This document shows, piece by piece, positions 9,282 through 19,841 of a stretch of DNA of 64,000 nt; position 1 is the stretch's first letter; each line of letters begins with the position of its first letter. The stretch covers positions 62,001-126,000 of the forward strand of contig NZ_CP155792.1 of NCBI RefSeq assembly GCF_039729015.1, read 5' to 3'. Both the position numbers and the translations under genes were made by a program. Source of the DNA: Blastococcus sp. HT6-30. GTDB taxonomy: Bacteria > Actinomycetota > Actinomycetes > Mycobacteriales > Geodermatophilaceae. The notes beneath the pieces were generated by a model. That model was not told the origin of the DNA. It did no database searches and saw nothing but the letters and a program-made list of their open reading frames with translations.

Positions 9282-9791
9282 TCAGTCCCGGGGCACGCCG
9301 GGCGAGCGCTGCTCGGGTAGCCGGTCGCGCAGCGGCTCGACCACCTCCCGGCCGGTGGGCAGCAGCGCCCAGACGTGCTTGCGGCCGGGTCGCTCCTCCC
9401 AGCCGTAGGCGGTGGAGAGCTGGGCGACGAGGTGGAGCCCCATGCCGCCGAGTGCGGGATCGCGGTCCACGGCGGGGACCGGCGGGCGGTCGGGGGCCTC
9501 GTCGCTGAGATCGAGCAGCCAGCCGGCCGGGCCGGCCACCACCAGGGCCCGCACGTCCCCGCCCCCGTGCCGGAGGGCGTTGGAGGCCAGCTCCTCGAAG
9601 ACGAGGAGCAGCCCGTCGCGCGCGTCCTCCGTCGACGCCGAGGAGACCGACGGGTGGGCGATCCGCGCGCGCAGGTCGGTGCGCACCCGGGAGACCACCT
9701 GCATGGCCTCCAGCTGCCAGTGCCAGACGTCGCCGGGGACGGACGGCACGGGGGCGCTCGGCCACGCGTCGTGCGCCAGCTCGTCGGCCAT
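9282..9791 (-). CDS. RsbW-like ATP-binding regulator (GHKL ATPase)
   Basis: 169 residues from ATG 9791, with GAGAGGAA upstream. The N-box is EELASNALRHG and the G-box is DPALGGMGLHLVAQ, both typical of small GHKL ATPases of the anti-sigma/serine kinase type (RsbW, SpoIIAB, BldG-partner kinases). There is no sensor or membrane domain. It diverges from a GAF-ANTAR gene and has a paralogue at 16284-16706. The likely role is partner switching with a SpoIIE phosphatase and anti-anti-sigma factors; partners cannot be assigned from this window. Confidence 0.85.
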   Translation of the reverse strand: MADELAHDAWPSAPVPSVPGDVWHWQLEAMQVVSRVRTDLRARIAHPSVSSASTEDARDGLLLVFEELASNALRHGGGDVRALVVAGPAGWLLDLSDEAPDRPPVPAVDRDPALGGMGLHLVAQLSTAYGWEERPGRKHVWALLPTGREVVEPLRDRLPEQRSPGVPRD

Positions 9792-9918
9792 CGCTTCCTC
9801 TCGCGTCTGCTCCGCAGGCGGCGCGGGGACGGGGATCCGGTCGCACCATCCTGACCGATGCCGACCCGGTGCGCGAAGGGGGGCGACCGGTGAGTTGCCC
9901 ACCGGGCACACTGTCCGC

Positions 9919-10608
9919 GTGGAAGACGCCCTGCGAGAGCTCAGCCTGGTCAGTCTCGGTGGCCGTGAGCTCGCCGACGTGCTCACGGAGATCGCCGCGA
10001 TCGCGGCCCGCGTGATCCCGGGTGCCGAAGCGGTGTCGACCACCCTCGTCCGGGACGAGGCCGGCTTCACCGCCGCCCACTGCGGCGCGATGGCGCTGGA
10101 GGCCGACGAGCTGCAGTACGCGGAGGGCAGCGGTCCCTGCCTCGACGCCGGCCGCGGGGGAGTCGTCCTCCGCATCGACGACACGCACGTCGAGGAACGC
10201 TGGCCGGCCTACATCGCCCGCGTCCGCACGACGGCGGTGCGCAGCTCGCTGTCGGTACCGCTGCCCTACCAGGGCACGAGCATCGGGGCGCTGAACGCCT
10301 ACTCGACCGAGGTGGCGGCGTTCGCGTCGCCGGACTCGCTGGCCGCAGGGCTGGGCGCGGCGGAGATGATCGCGGTGGCGGTCGCCAACGCCGACGCGCA
10401 CGCCCGGCTGGCCGACGACGCCCGCAACATGCGCATCGCCATGGAGTCGCGCGCCGTCATCGAGCAGGCCAAGGGGGTGCTGATGGCGCAGCAGCAGATC
10501 GATGCGGAGCAGGCGTTCGAGGTCCTCCGGCAGGCCTCCCAGCGGTACAACCGCAAGCTGCGGGACATCGCCGCAGGGATCGTCGACGGGGTCGTGCGGC
10601 GGGCCTAG
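9919..10608 (+). CDS. GAF-ANTAR domain transcription antiterminator
   Basis: 229 residues: GAF (about 10-150) followed by ANTAR (about 165-225). The ANTAR helix bundle is recognisable from MESRAVIEQAKGVLM and the later AFEVLRQASQRYNRKLRDIA. ANTAR domains bind tandem RNA hairpins and prevent termination. The start GTG 9919 sits six bases after CACACT (9907-9912), the same GGGCAnnnT context as the NYN gene, so it is probably leaderless. Its stop codon overlaps the stop of the convergent nucleoside hydrolase. Confidence 0.9.
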   Translation: MEDALRELSLVSLGGRELADVLTEIAAIAARVIPGAEAVSTTLVRDEAGFTAAHCGAMALEADELQYAEGSGPCLDAGRGGVVLRIDDTHVEERWPAYIARVRTTAVRSSLSVPLPYQGTSIGALNAYSTEVAAFASPDSLAAGLGAAEMIAVAVANADAHARLADDARNMRIAMESRAVIEQAKGVLMAQQQIDAEQAFEVLRQASQRYNRKLRDIAAGIVDGVVRRA

Positions 10609-11552
10609 CCGAAGTCCAGGCGGGCCAGCCGGGAGACGAGGAACTCCACGGCGGCGTCGCTGTCCACGGTCTCCGCCACTTGCACGGCGGCGGTGGACGT
10701 GCCGACCGACCGCCGGTCGACCAGCGTCTGGCCGCGGCCAGCACCCAGCGTGGTGTCGACGACGACGTCGCGCCGCACCGTGCCGAGGCTGCCCGGGGCG
10801 ATCGCCTCGGTGAGGGCCAGCGCGTCGTGCACGACGACGCCGGCCGTTCCGTAGGCGTTCCGGGCGTGGTCGACGTACTGCTGCAGGATCGCTGCGGCCT
10901 GCCGCCCGACGGGACCTGCCGCGGCGAAGCGGGCAATGCCCTCCTCCGTGAGGACCGTGGGCAGGGTGACGTCGAGCCCCACCATCACCGTGGGCAGCGC
11001 GGAGGTGAAGACCGCCTGCGCCGCCTCCGGGTCGGACCAGATGTTGAACTCCGCCGCCGCGGTGACGTTGCCGCCCCGGCCGGCGGACCCGCCCATGACC
11101 ACCAGCCGTCCGATGCGCCCGGCCGCCTCCGGGTGGACGGCGAGCAGCAGCGCGATGTTGGTGAGCGGGCCGATGGCGGCCACGGTCACCGGCTGCGGGG
11201 AGGCCAGCAGCAGCTCGGCGAGGGCCGTCACGGCCGGGCGCGGGTCCACCGCCGCCGGGGACGGCGCCAGCTCCACGCCCCCGAGCCCTGCGGTTCCGTG
11301 CACGTGCCCGGCCCGCTCCGGCTGCGGGTGGACGAGCGAGGCCCGCGCCCCGGCGGCGACCGGCACGTCCGAACGGCCGGCCAGGTGCAGCACCCGCAGC
11401 GCGTTCTCGGTGACCTGCGCCAGCTCGACGTTGCCGTGCACCGTGGTCACCAGCCGCAGGTCCACCTCGGGGCTGGCCAGCGCCAGCAGGATGGCGAGGG
11501 CGTCGTCGATGCCCGGATCGGTGTCGATCACCAGCGGGATGCGGTCGGTCAC
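10605..11552 (-). CDS. Inosine-uridine-preferring nucleoside hydrolase family protein
   Basis: 315 residues from GTG 11552, with GGGAGG eight bases upstream. The N-terminal IDTDPGIDDALAI is the calcium-binding signature of nucleoside N-ribohydrolases. FNIWSDPEAA and VHDALAL near the C-terminal half match the second and third conserved blocks. The enzyme hydrolyses a ribonucleoside to base plus ribose; purine versus pyrimidine preference cannot be decided. Located alone, divergent from the unrecognised gene at 11936. Confidence 0.9.
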   Translation of the reverse strand: MTDRIPLVIDTDPGIDDALAILLALASPEVDLRLVTTVHGNVELAQVTENALRVLHLAGRSDVPVAAGARASLVHPQPERAGHVHGTAGLGGVELAPSPAAVDPRPAVTALAELLLASPQPVTVAAIGPLTNIALLLAVHPEAAGRIGRLVVMGGSAGRGGNVTAAAEFNIWSDPEAAQAVFTSALPTVMVGLDVTLPTVLTEEGIARFAAAGPVGRQAAAILQQYVDHARNAYGTAGVVVHDALALTEAIAPGSLGTVRRDVVVDTTLGAGRGQTLVDRRSVGTSTAAVQVAETVDSDAAVEFLVSRLARLDFG

Positions 11553-11935
11553 CGCGGCATCCTCCCAGTCGGCTCCGCGGACGCGTCCCGGCCCTGGGTG
11601 GCCCGGTCGGGGCCGTTCCACCAGGAGGCCCGCGCCAGGGGGTGGAGGAGCGCGCGCCCGATCGGGGAAGGCGCCCGACACGCGGGCGCGCCGCGGCGGG
11701 TCCCGGGACGACCGAGCCCTCCGAAAGCCGTTTTCGCGCTCGGCGAGCACCGTCAAGTCGACAAGATCATGCGCGGGAGAACGGGTCACCGGCCGTTCGG
11801 GAATGGCTCGGCAACGGTTCGGTCACGCGCATTCGGAGGGCTGCCCCAGAAGCGCTTGCCGGACGTTTCCGGTCCCTACCTTTCTCCATGTCCGCGGCAC
11901 CTTCCCCTGCTGCGGACACGACTTCGGGAGGCGAC
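11553..11935. other. Intergenic region with candidate promoter
   Basis: 383 bp between divergent genes. The stretch 11725-11780 is clearly lower in GC than its surroundings. TACCTT (11877-11882) lies five bases before an in-frame ATG at 11888 and is a candidate -10 element for the plus-strand gene. No other gene is convincing here. Confidence 0.5.
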
Positions 11936-12931
11936 ATGAGCAGCAGCCAGCGGGCCGGCCGGTCGGCCTCGGCGGCCGTTCGCGCCGACCTGCCCGGCCG
12001 CGAGCCGGCCAGCACGCTGGCGGTCCTCATCGACGTCCTCGACCGGGCCGACGACGCCCGTCCGCGCCAGCACCCCCGTCCGGCCACCCACCGCACGGCC
12101 ACCCGCCCCGTGCCGCTGCGATCGGTGCAGCCGGCTCCACCGGCCCGTGCTCCGCGCGTGCCCGCCCCGCTCACCCCGCGCGTGTTCGTCGTTCCCGAGC
12201 ACGTCCGCCAGCCGCTGGGCGGGCTGCGCGGGATCACCCGCCGGATGGCGATGTGGGGTGCGGGAGAGCAGGGCGAGAACCTGGCCTGGCGCACTCCCGC
12301 GCACCCGGGTCCCGTGCCGGGCCGCCGCCGCGCCGCGGTGCGCGCGTTCGGCCGCCGGATGGCCCTGTGGGGCGCCGGCGAGCGCGGCGAGCACCTCGCC
12401 TGGGGCGGTGCCGCCCGGCCGGCGCCGCGCGACGTCGACCCACCCGTGGTGCTGCGCGAGCTGCCCAGCACCCCCTCGATCCAGCCCGTGGCGCCTTCCC
12501 CCGCCGCGGCGCTCCTTTCCGCGGGACCGGCCTCCTCGCCGGCATCGCGAACCGGTACGGCCGCATCTGACGCGACCGGCCGTCCCCCTCACCCGGGTGC
12601 CACGGAACCCTCGGCAGGGTCGCAGCCACGCGTCGGCTCGCCTCGACCGCGGGAGCGGGCGTCCTCGGGTCGGTACGGGGCGCGGCCCACGCCGCCGTCC
12701 TTCCCGGTCCGCATCTCCGGCCGGTCGGGCCGCACCTCCCGGGTACCGGCACCGAGAACCCCCGGGGGGTCGGGTGGAGCCGGTGCACGGGGCGACCCGT
12801 CCGGGTGTCCGGTCCGGGGTTCGCCCCTCCCCCCGCGACGAGCCCGGCCCGCGGACGACGCCGATCCCGGCCCGTCCACCGAGCGGGCACCCCCGTCGCA
12901 CACCCGCCCGGCGCCGCCCGCGCCGAGCTGA
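11936..12931 (+). CDS. Unrecognised protein with a duplicated RRMA(M/L)WGAGE motif
   Basis: 331 residues from ATG 11936, which has GGGAGG five bases upstream; a leaderless start at 11888 is the alternative. Residues 1-90 are Ala/Arg/Pro-rich with a short helical stretch (STLAVLIDVLDRADD). Residues 96-118 and 134-156 are near copies: GLRGITRRMAMWGAGEQGEN and AVRAFGRRMALWGAGERGEH, each ending L-A-W. The 38-residue period and conservation imply a real protein. Beyond about residue 185 the sequence is Pro/Arg/Ser-rich, so the true stop may be earlier or a frameshift may exist. I do not recognise a family. Confidence 0.5.
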   Translation: MSSSQRAGRSASAAVRADLPGREPASTLAVLIDVLDRADDARPRQHPRPATHRTATRPVPLRSVQPAPPARAPRVPAPLTPRVFVVPEHVRQPLGGLRGITRRMAMWGAGEQGENLAWRTPAHPGPVPGRRRAAVRAFGRRMALWGAGERGEHLAWGGAARPAPRDVDPPVVLRELPSTPSIQPVAPSPAAALLSAGPASSPASRTGTAASDATGRPPHPGATEPSAGSQPRVGSPRPRERASSGRYGARPTPPSFPVRISGRSGRTSRVPAPRTPGGSGGAGARGDPSGCPVRGSPLPPRRARPADDADPGPSTERAPPSHTRPAPPAPS

Positions 12932-13714
12932 TCCGCGCAGCGCGACCACGGCAGCCAGCCGCGGAACGCCGTCTTCCGCTCTCCTGTCGAGCACGCCGGA
13001 ACCGGCCGCCCTCTTCCCCGGGTGGCGCGGATCGTCGACTCGGTCCTGCGAGCACGTCCCCCCTCGGCCGACCTCGGCCGCACCTGGCCCACCTCCGACG
13101 GTGCCCCTCCGGGCGCCGCGGACCGCTCCGCTCGTCCTACCCGGCCTCGTTCCCCCGCACGGCTCCTGCACCGCAGGACGCGCGCGGACCCTCCAGGGAG
13201 GCCCGGATGACTGGCGGCGTGGACCGCGGACCCGGAACCGTCCCGCGAGGTGGACGACAGGCCTCCTGCCGGTGCCCGCTGGCGCGATCCCCCCGCGACC
13301 ACCGGGTCTCTGACCGGCCGGTGCCTACCCGGTTGCGGCGCGGCGCGCCACCGGCCTGCGGCCGGAAGGGGTGTCGACGTCTCCGGGCCGACGTCCGACG
13401 TCCAGGTACCGGCGCTCCGGGGCAGCGTGGGACGACGTCCCCGGGAACCGTGCGCACGTGCCGGTGGACGGGACCTCCCGTCCGCTCTCCCGCCGGACGG
13501 CGGGCGCCCGCCGGAGCGGGCCGGACCGCCCGGCGGTCCGGTTCCCGGCCGGGCGCCCGCCCCGGCTCCCGGGCACCGCCCCCGGCCCCCTCCCTCCGTT
13601 TCGCGCCCGTGATGCGCACGGTCGGCGGCGGGTGTGAAAGCCTCTACCTCGCCGCGTACCGGAGCAACCGTGCCGTCGGCCACCCCGCGGACCGCCTGTG
13701 GAGGCAAGCCCCCC
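12932..13714. other. Region without a convincing gene
   Basis: About 780 bp with open frames on both strands, but none with a plausible start, Shine-Dalgarno or recognisable product; the frames look like consequences of high GC. It contains GC-rich palindromes (see 13498-13541) and leads into the phosphatase gene. GTG 13634 is an alternative start for that gene. Confidence 0.5.
13498..13541. repeat. Two adjacent GC-rich palindromes
   Basis: CGGCGGGCGCCCGCCG (13498-13513) is a perfect 16-bp palindrome. CCGGACCGCC (13521-13530) and GGCGGTCCGG (13532-13541) form a second hairpin with one spacer base. They sit about 175-215 bp before the phosphatase start and could be structural or regulatory; chance is also possible at this GC content. 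Confidence 0.4.
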
Positions 13715-16261
13715 GTGACCGCCGCCGAGCTCCCCGACGGGCCGGCCCCTTCGGGCGCCCACGACGGTGCGGCGTCCGGCTCCGAGGACGGCGCCGAGCT
13801 GGTGCGCCGGCTGGCCGGGGAGGCCCTCGGCGACCGCAGCCTCCAGCGCCTGACCGACCTGGCCACCCGGCTGCTGGAGTGCGACTCCGCACAGGTCTCC
13901 CTCGTCGGCGACGTGCAGACCGCGGTGGCCGGGACCGGGCTGCCGCCGGGCGGCATCGGGGCCCGGCTGCCGCTGGCCGAGTCGCTGTGCGCCGTCGCCG
14001 TCGCCGCCGACGCGCCCGTCGTCGTGCCGGACGCCGCCCGGGACCAGCGGGTGTCCGACCGGGCCCCGGTCCGCAGCGGGGAGGTCGGGGCATACCTCGG
14101 CATCCCGCTGCGCGTGACCGGCCGGCCGATCGGTGCGCTGTGCGTGTACGAGTCCCGGCCGCGGCGCTGGACCGACCGGGACGTCGCCCTGCTCCGCCAG
14201 CTCGCCGACTCCGTGGGCACCGAGCTGCAGCTCATGGCGCTCACTGCCGAGTACGAGGCCCACCGGCTGCGCTTCGAGCTGGCCATCGACGCCGCGGGCA
14301 TCGGCAGCTTCGACTGGAACCTGGAGACCGGGCGGCTGCTGTGGGACGACCGGATGCTCGCCCTGTTCGGCTACGAGCGGGCGAACTTCCAGGAGACGAT
14401 CGAGTCGTTCGCGGCGCGCCTGCACCCCGACGACCGCGAGCGGACGTTGGAGGCCCTGCAGACCGCCGTCGAGACGGTCGGCGAGTACGACGCCGAGTTC
14501 CGCGTCGTGCTGCCGGCCGGGCAGACCCGCTGGGTGCGTGGCCGGGGCCGGGCGGTCGCCGACGACAGCGGGGCCGCGGCGCGGCTGCTCGGGGCCGGCT
14601 ACGACACCACGCCACAGCGGCAGGAGGACGTCCGCATCGCCCGCCTCCTGGAGGCGATGAAGGCGTCGTTCTTCTCCCTGGACCGGGAGTGGCGCTTCAC
14701 CTACGTGAACGCCGAGGCCGAGCGGGTGCTGGGCGCCTCCCGCGAGGAGCTGCTCGGGGGCGTCGTCTGGGAGCTCTTCCCGGCCGCCGTGGGCAGCGAC
14801 TTCGAACGGCAGTACCGGGCGGCCGTGGCCAGCGGTGACGAGCGGCTGTTCGAGGCCTACTACCCGCCGCCGCTGGACGCGTGGTTCGAGGTGCGCGCCT
14901 GGCCCACGCCCGACGGGCTGTCGGTGTCCTTCCTCGACGTGAGCGAACGCCGTGCGGCCGGGGAGCAGGCCCGCCGCAGCGCCTCCCGCCTCGGCCTGGT
15001 CGCGCACGCCACGACGGCGATGGCCGCCTCGCTCGACAGCCGGGAGAACGAGAAGGCCGCGCTGCAGCGGGTCGCCGGGCTGCTCATCCCGGAGCTCGGG
15101 GACTGGGTCATCATCAGCCTCGTCGACGCCGACGGGCGGATGCGCGACGTCGCCAGCTGGCACCGCGACGCGGAACGCCGGGACGTGGTGGCCGCGTACG
15201 CGGCCACCCGGCTGGCGGCCCTGCAGCCGGACGCGCCCGTCCTGCGGGCGCTGGCCTCCGGTCAGTCGCTCGTCGTTCCCGACGTCGGCGCGGCCGTCGG
15301 CCGGACGCTGCCGCCCGGCCCGGTGAGCGATGCCTTCTCGGCCCTGGCCCCGCGATCGGCGATGACGCTGCCCATGACGGCCCGCGGCCGGACGCTCGGT
15401 GCGCTCAGCGTCTACCGCTCGCCGGACCGGCCGGTGCCCGACGACGAGGACGTCGCGACGGCGCGGGACATCGCCGGGCGGGTCGCGCTGGCGCTGGACA
15501 ACGCCCGGCTCTACGAGCAGCAGCGGCGGCTGGCCGAGGGGTTGCAGCGCAGCCTGCTCACCGCGCCGCCGCAGCCGGACCACTCCGAGATCGTGGTGCG
15601 CTACCTCCCGGCGATGGCCGTCGCCGAGGTCGGCGGTGACTGGTACGACGCCTTCGTGCAGCCGTCGGGCGCCACGATGCTGGTCATCGGCGACGTCGTC
15701 GGCCACGACACCGAGGCGGCCGCGGCCATGGGGCAGCTGCGCGGGATGCTGCGGGGCATCGGCTACCGCGACAGCATCGGCCCGGCCGCCGTGCTGGCCG
15801 AGCTCGACGCCGCCGTCCAGGGCCTGGGCATGGGCACGCTGGCGACCGCCGCGATCGTGCGGATCCAGCAGACCGCCGAGGAGCGTGCCGCGGGCGTGAC
15901 CCGGTTGCGCTGGTCGAACGCCGGGCACCCGCCGCCGCTCGTGCTCCGGCCCGACGGCCGGATGGAGGAGCTGGCCGGGGAGCGGGCCGAGCTCATGCTC
16001 GGGGTGGACGCCGGCGCTCGGCGGACCGAGACGGTGGTGACCGTGCCGCGGGGGACGACGGTGCTGCTCTACACCGACGGGCTGGTGGAGGGACGCGACC
16101 TCTCGCTCGACGAGGGCACGGCCCGGCTCAGGGCGGCGCTGGGGGAACTGGCCGACCGGCCGCTGCCCGAGCTGTGCGACGCGGTGATCGAGCGCTTGCG
16201 ACCCGAGGGGCTGCAGGACGACGTCGCGCTCGTGGCCATCCGGCTGCACCCCCAGGACTGA
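13715..16261 (+). CDS. Multidomain SpoIIE-type serine phosphatase (GAF-PAS-PAS-GAF-PP2C)
   Basis: 848 residues from GTG 13715, with GGAGG ten bases upstream; GTG 13634 would add 27 low-complexity residues. Domains in order: GAF (about 50-190), PAS (205-320), PAS (325-430), GAF (445-600), SpoIIE/RsbU phosphatase (615-845). Metal-binding residues are visible in GGDWYDAF (D642), GDVVGHD and LYTDGLVEGRD near the end. No membrane helices, so cytosolic sensing is likely. Such phosphatases dephosphorylate anti-anti-sigma factors. The RsbW-like gene downstream, convergent at 16284, is a natural antagonist, but no antagonist protein is encoded here. Confidence 0.92.
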   Translation: MTAAELPDGPAPSGAHDGAASGSEDGAELVRRLAGEALGDRSLQRLTDLATRLLECDSAQVSLVGDVQTAVAGTGLPPGGIGARLPLAESLCAVAVAADAPVVVPDAARDQRVSDRAPVRSGEVGAYLGIPLRVTGRPIGALCVYESRPRRWTDRDVALLRQLADSVGTELQLMALTAEYEAHRLRFELAIDAAGIGSFDWNLETGRLLWDDRMLALFGYERANFQETIESFAARLHPDDRERTLEALQTAVETVGEYDAEFRVVLPAGQTRWVRGRGRAVADDSGAAARLLGAGYDTTPQRQEDVRIARLLEAMKASFFSLDREWRFTYVNAEAERVLGASREELLGGVVWELFPAAVGSDFERQYRAAVASGDERLFEAYYPPPLDAWFEVRAWPTPDGLSVSFLDVSERRAAGEQARRSASRLGLVAHATTAMAASLDSRENEKAALQRVAGLLIPELGDWVIISLVDADGRMRDVASWHRDAERRDVVAAYAATRLAALQPDAPVLRALASGQSLVVPDVGAAVGRTLPPGPVSDAFSALAPRSAMTLPMTARGRTLGALSVYRSPDRPVPDDEDVATARDIAGRVALALDNARLYEQQRRLAEGLQRSLLTAPPQPDHSEIVVRYLPAMAVAEVGGDWYDAFVQPSGATMLVIGDVVGHDTEAAAAMGQLRGMLRGIGYRDSIGPAAVLAELDAAVQGLGMGTLATAAIVRIQQTAEERAAGVTRLRWSNAGHPPPLVLRPDGRMEELAGERAELMLGVDAGARRTETVVTVPRGTTVLLYTDGLVEGRDLSLDEGTARLRAALGELADRPLPELCDAVIERLRPEGLQDDVALVAIRLHPQD

Positions 16262-16283
16262 GCGGGTCAGCACGGCGCGAGGC

Positions 16284-16706
16284 TCAGCCGGCGAGCAGCG
16301 CCCAGACGTGCTTGGCGCCGCCGTCGACGTACCAGCCGTGCTGGGGCGCGAGTTCGGCGATGAGGTACAGGCCCAGGCCACCGAGGCTGGGATCGCGGCC
16401 GACCGCCGGCGTGGGCGGCGTCTGCGCCGCCTGGTCGGAGACCTCGACGAGGTAGGCCCTCCCGGTGCGGCGGACCGCTGCGCGCACGCCCCCGCCGCCG
16501 TGCCGCAGCGCGTTGGAAGCCATCTCGTCGAGCGCGAGCACCAGCCGGTCGAGGAGGTCGTCGGCGTCGGCTCCGTCCACGCGCGCCCGCACCTGCGCGC
16601 GGACGGCGGGGAGCTCGGCGACGTCCCGCAGCTGCCAGGAGAGCACCGGATCAGCGGGCGGCGGGAACGCCGACGGCCAGCTGGTGCCGGCCGCCTGCCC
16701 TGTCAC
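16284..16706 (-). CDS. RsbW-like ATP-binding regulator
   Basis: 140 residues from GTG 16706, with GAGGGG upstream. The N-box is DEMASNALRHGGGG and the G-box is DPSLGGLGLYLIAEL. Sequence and length match the paralogue at 9282-9791, including the C-terminal KHVWALL ending. It is convergent with the SpoIIE-type phosphatase gene. Probable serine kinase/anti-sigma role in a partner-switching module; the sigma factor is not in the window. Confidence 0.85.
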   Translation of the reverse strand: MTGQAAGTSWPSAFPPPADPVLSWQLRDVAELPAVRAQVRARVDGADADDLLDRLVLALDEMASNALRHGGGGVRAAVRRTGRAYLVEVSDQAAQTPPTPAVGRDPSLGGLGLYLIAELAPQHGWYVDGGAKHVWALLAG

Positions 16707-17058
16707 GTGTGTGCCCCTCGGTCCCGGGCCGACGCGATGCCCGTGCCGACCGAACAATCTCCTATCGGCCTCCGCGAGGCGGATCAAACCCGAAGTCGCC
16801 CACATCACACCGACGAGGGAGATCAGCCGACGAACACCGGTGACCAGTACCCGGTCAGGTCGACGCCGGCGAGCACCCACGCGCGCCGTGAGGAGTGCCG
16901 GACCGCCAGGTCGCGGGCCACGACGCGGCCGGGGGTGTGGTCGGTGGACGGTCGGTCTCTGCTTCCCCCTGTAAGCAGAGACCGACCGTTCGGCGGGCTT
17001 CTCCCGAGCACCCTCGGGTCAGACGCGCTGACGGCCCGCGGCGGAGGACCACAGCGCA
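16707..17058. other. Intergenic region carrying the first dispersed palindrome
   Basis: 352 bp between two minus-strand genes. It contains a perfect 17-bp-arm hairpin at 16948-16989 and lower-GC stretches near 16750-16850 that could hold the promoter of the RsbW-like gene. No coding frame is persuasive. Confidence 0.5.
16948..16989. repeat. Dispersed palindromic repeat, copy 1
   Basis: Arms 16948-16964 (ACGGTCGGTCTCTGCTT) and 16973-16989 are perfect reverse complements with an 8-nt loop (CCCCCTGT). The same 15-bp arm core occurs at 37720-37759, and a one-mismatch 13-bp version at 53015-53050. It lies downstream of the ThiE/TenI-like gene, where it could also end transcription. Confidence 0.9.
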
Positions 17059-18701
<1,643 letters not shown>

Positions 18702-18711
<10 letters not shown>

Positions 18712-19841
18712 CCTCGAACCTCCCCTGACGAGCCGACGGCGAAGCGGTCGGCGGTGAACGACGCGGCCACCTCGGGCAGCGCGCCGGTGGCAAGCAGCTC
18801 GGCGATCGCCTCCGCGGTGACCGGGGTGAGCAGCACGCCGTTGCGGTGGTGGCCGGTGGCCAGCACCAGGCCGGGCAGCCGCGACGGCCCGAGCAGCGGC
18901 GCGTTGTCCGGCGTGCCCGGGCGCCAGCGGGCCAGCGTCTCGGCGAGCTCCAGCTCCTCCACCTCGGGAACGACCTCGATCGCGTCGTGCAGCAGGTCGT
19001 GCACGCCGCCGGCGGTCACCCGGGCGTCGAAGCCACGGTCCTCCACGGTGGCGCCGACGACCAGCCGGTCCGCGCCGTAGGGGACGAGGTAGACGTGCCG
19101 GCCGCGGACCAGCGCGCGCACCGTGCCCTCGAGCAGCCCGCCCGCGCCGGCCAACCGCAGGATCTGCCCCTTCACCGGTCGTACCGGCAGCGGCGGCACG
19201 CTGGGCAGCCCGCCGCTGTGCGCGCCGAGCGCGAGCACCACCCGGTCACCCGGCACCGTGGTCCCGTCCTCGAGCCGCAACCCTCTGGCCCGGCCGCCGG
19301 CCACGGCGACGTCGGCCACCCGCCCGCGCACGACCGCGACGCCCGCGGTCTCTGCGGCGGCCAGCAGCGCGGCGTGCACGGCACGGCCGTCCACGGAGTG
19401 GTCGCCCAGGACCAGGAGCCCACCGCGCACCCGGGTGGCCAGCGCCGGTTCCCGGCGGCGGGCCTCGCGCGGGGTCAGCCGCTCGACGGCCAGGCCGAGC
19501 TCGCGCTGGAAGGCGTGCAGTGCGTCGAGCTCGCGCACGTCGTCCTCGTCGAAGCCGACCACCAGCGTGCCGGCGGTGCGCAGACCCACCGTCCGGCCGG
19601 AGGCCGCCTCCAGCTCAGCGGCGAAGGCGGGCCAGCGCTGCAGCGAGGCCGTGCCCAGCCCCAGCAGCGCCTCCTCGCGGTAGCCCGCCTCGGTCACCGG
19701 CGCGAGCATCCCGGCCGCGGCGGCCGAGGCACCGGTTCCCGGGGCGTCGTCGACGACGGTCACCGACAGCCCGCGCAGCGCCGAGCGCCAGGCCACCGCC
19801 ATTCCGACGAGCCCCCCGCCCGCGACGGCGACGTCGGTCAC
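18702..19841 (-). CDS. thiO: Glycine oxidase ThiO
   Basis: 379 residues from GTG 19841, where the start overlaps the cytX stop (GTGA). The N-terminal FAD-binding motif AGGGLVG sits at residues 7-13, and DAO-type blocks PVKGQILRL and GHHRNGVLLTPVT are present. The enzyme oxidises glycine to iminoacetate, the dehydroglycine donor for ThiG in aerobic bacteria. The order thiO-thiS-thiG matches the common operon. Confidence 0.95.

Noticed and set aside
13325..16381. 1018-residue open frame on the minus strand
   Set aside because: It is antisense to the SpoIIE phosphatase gene, whose domains are unmistakable. The frame has no recognisable motif and exists because of third-position GC.
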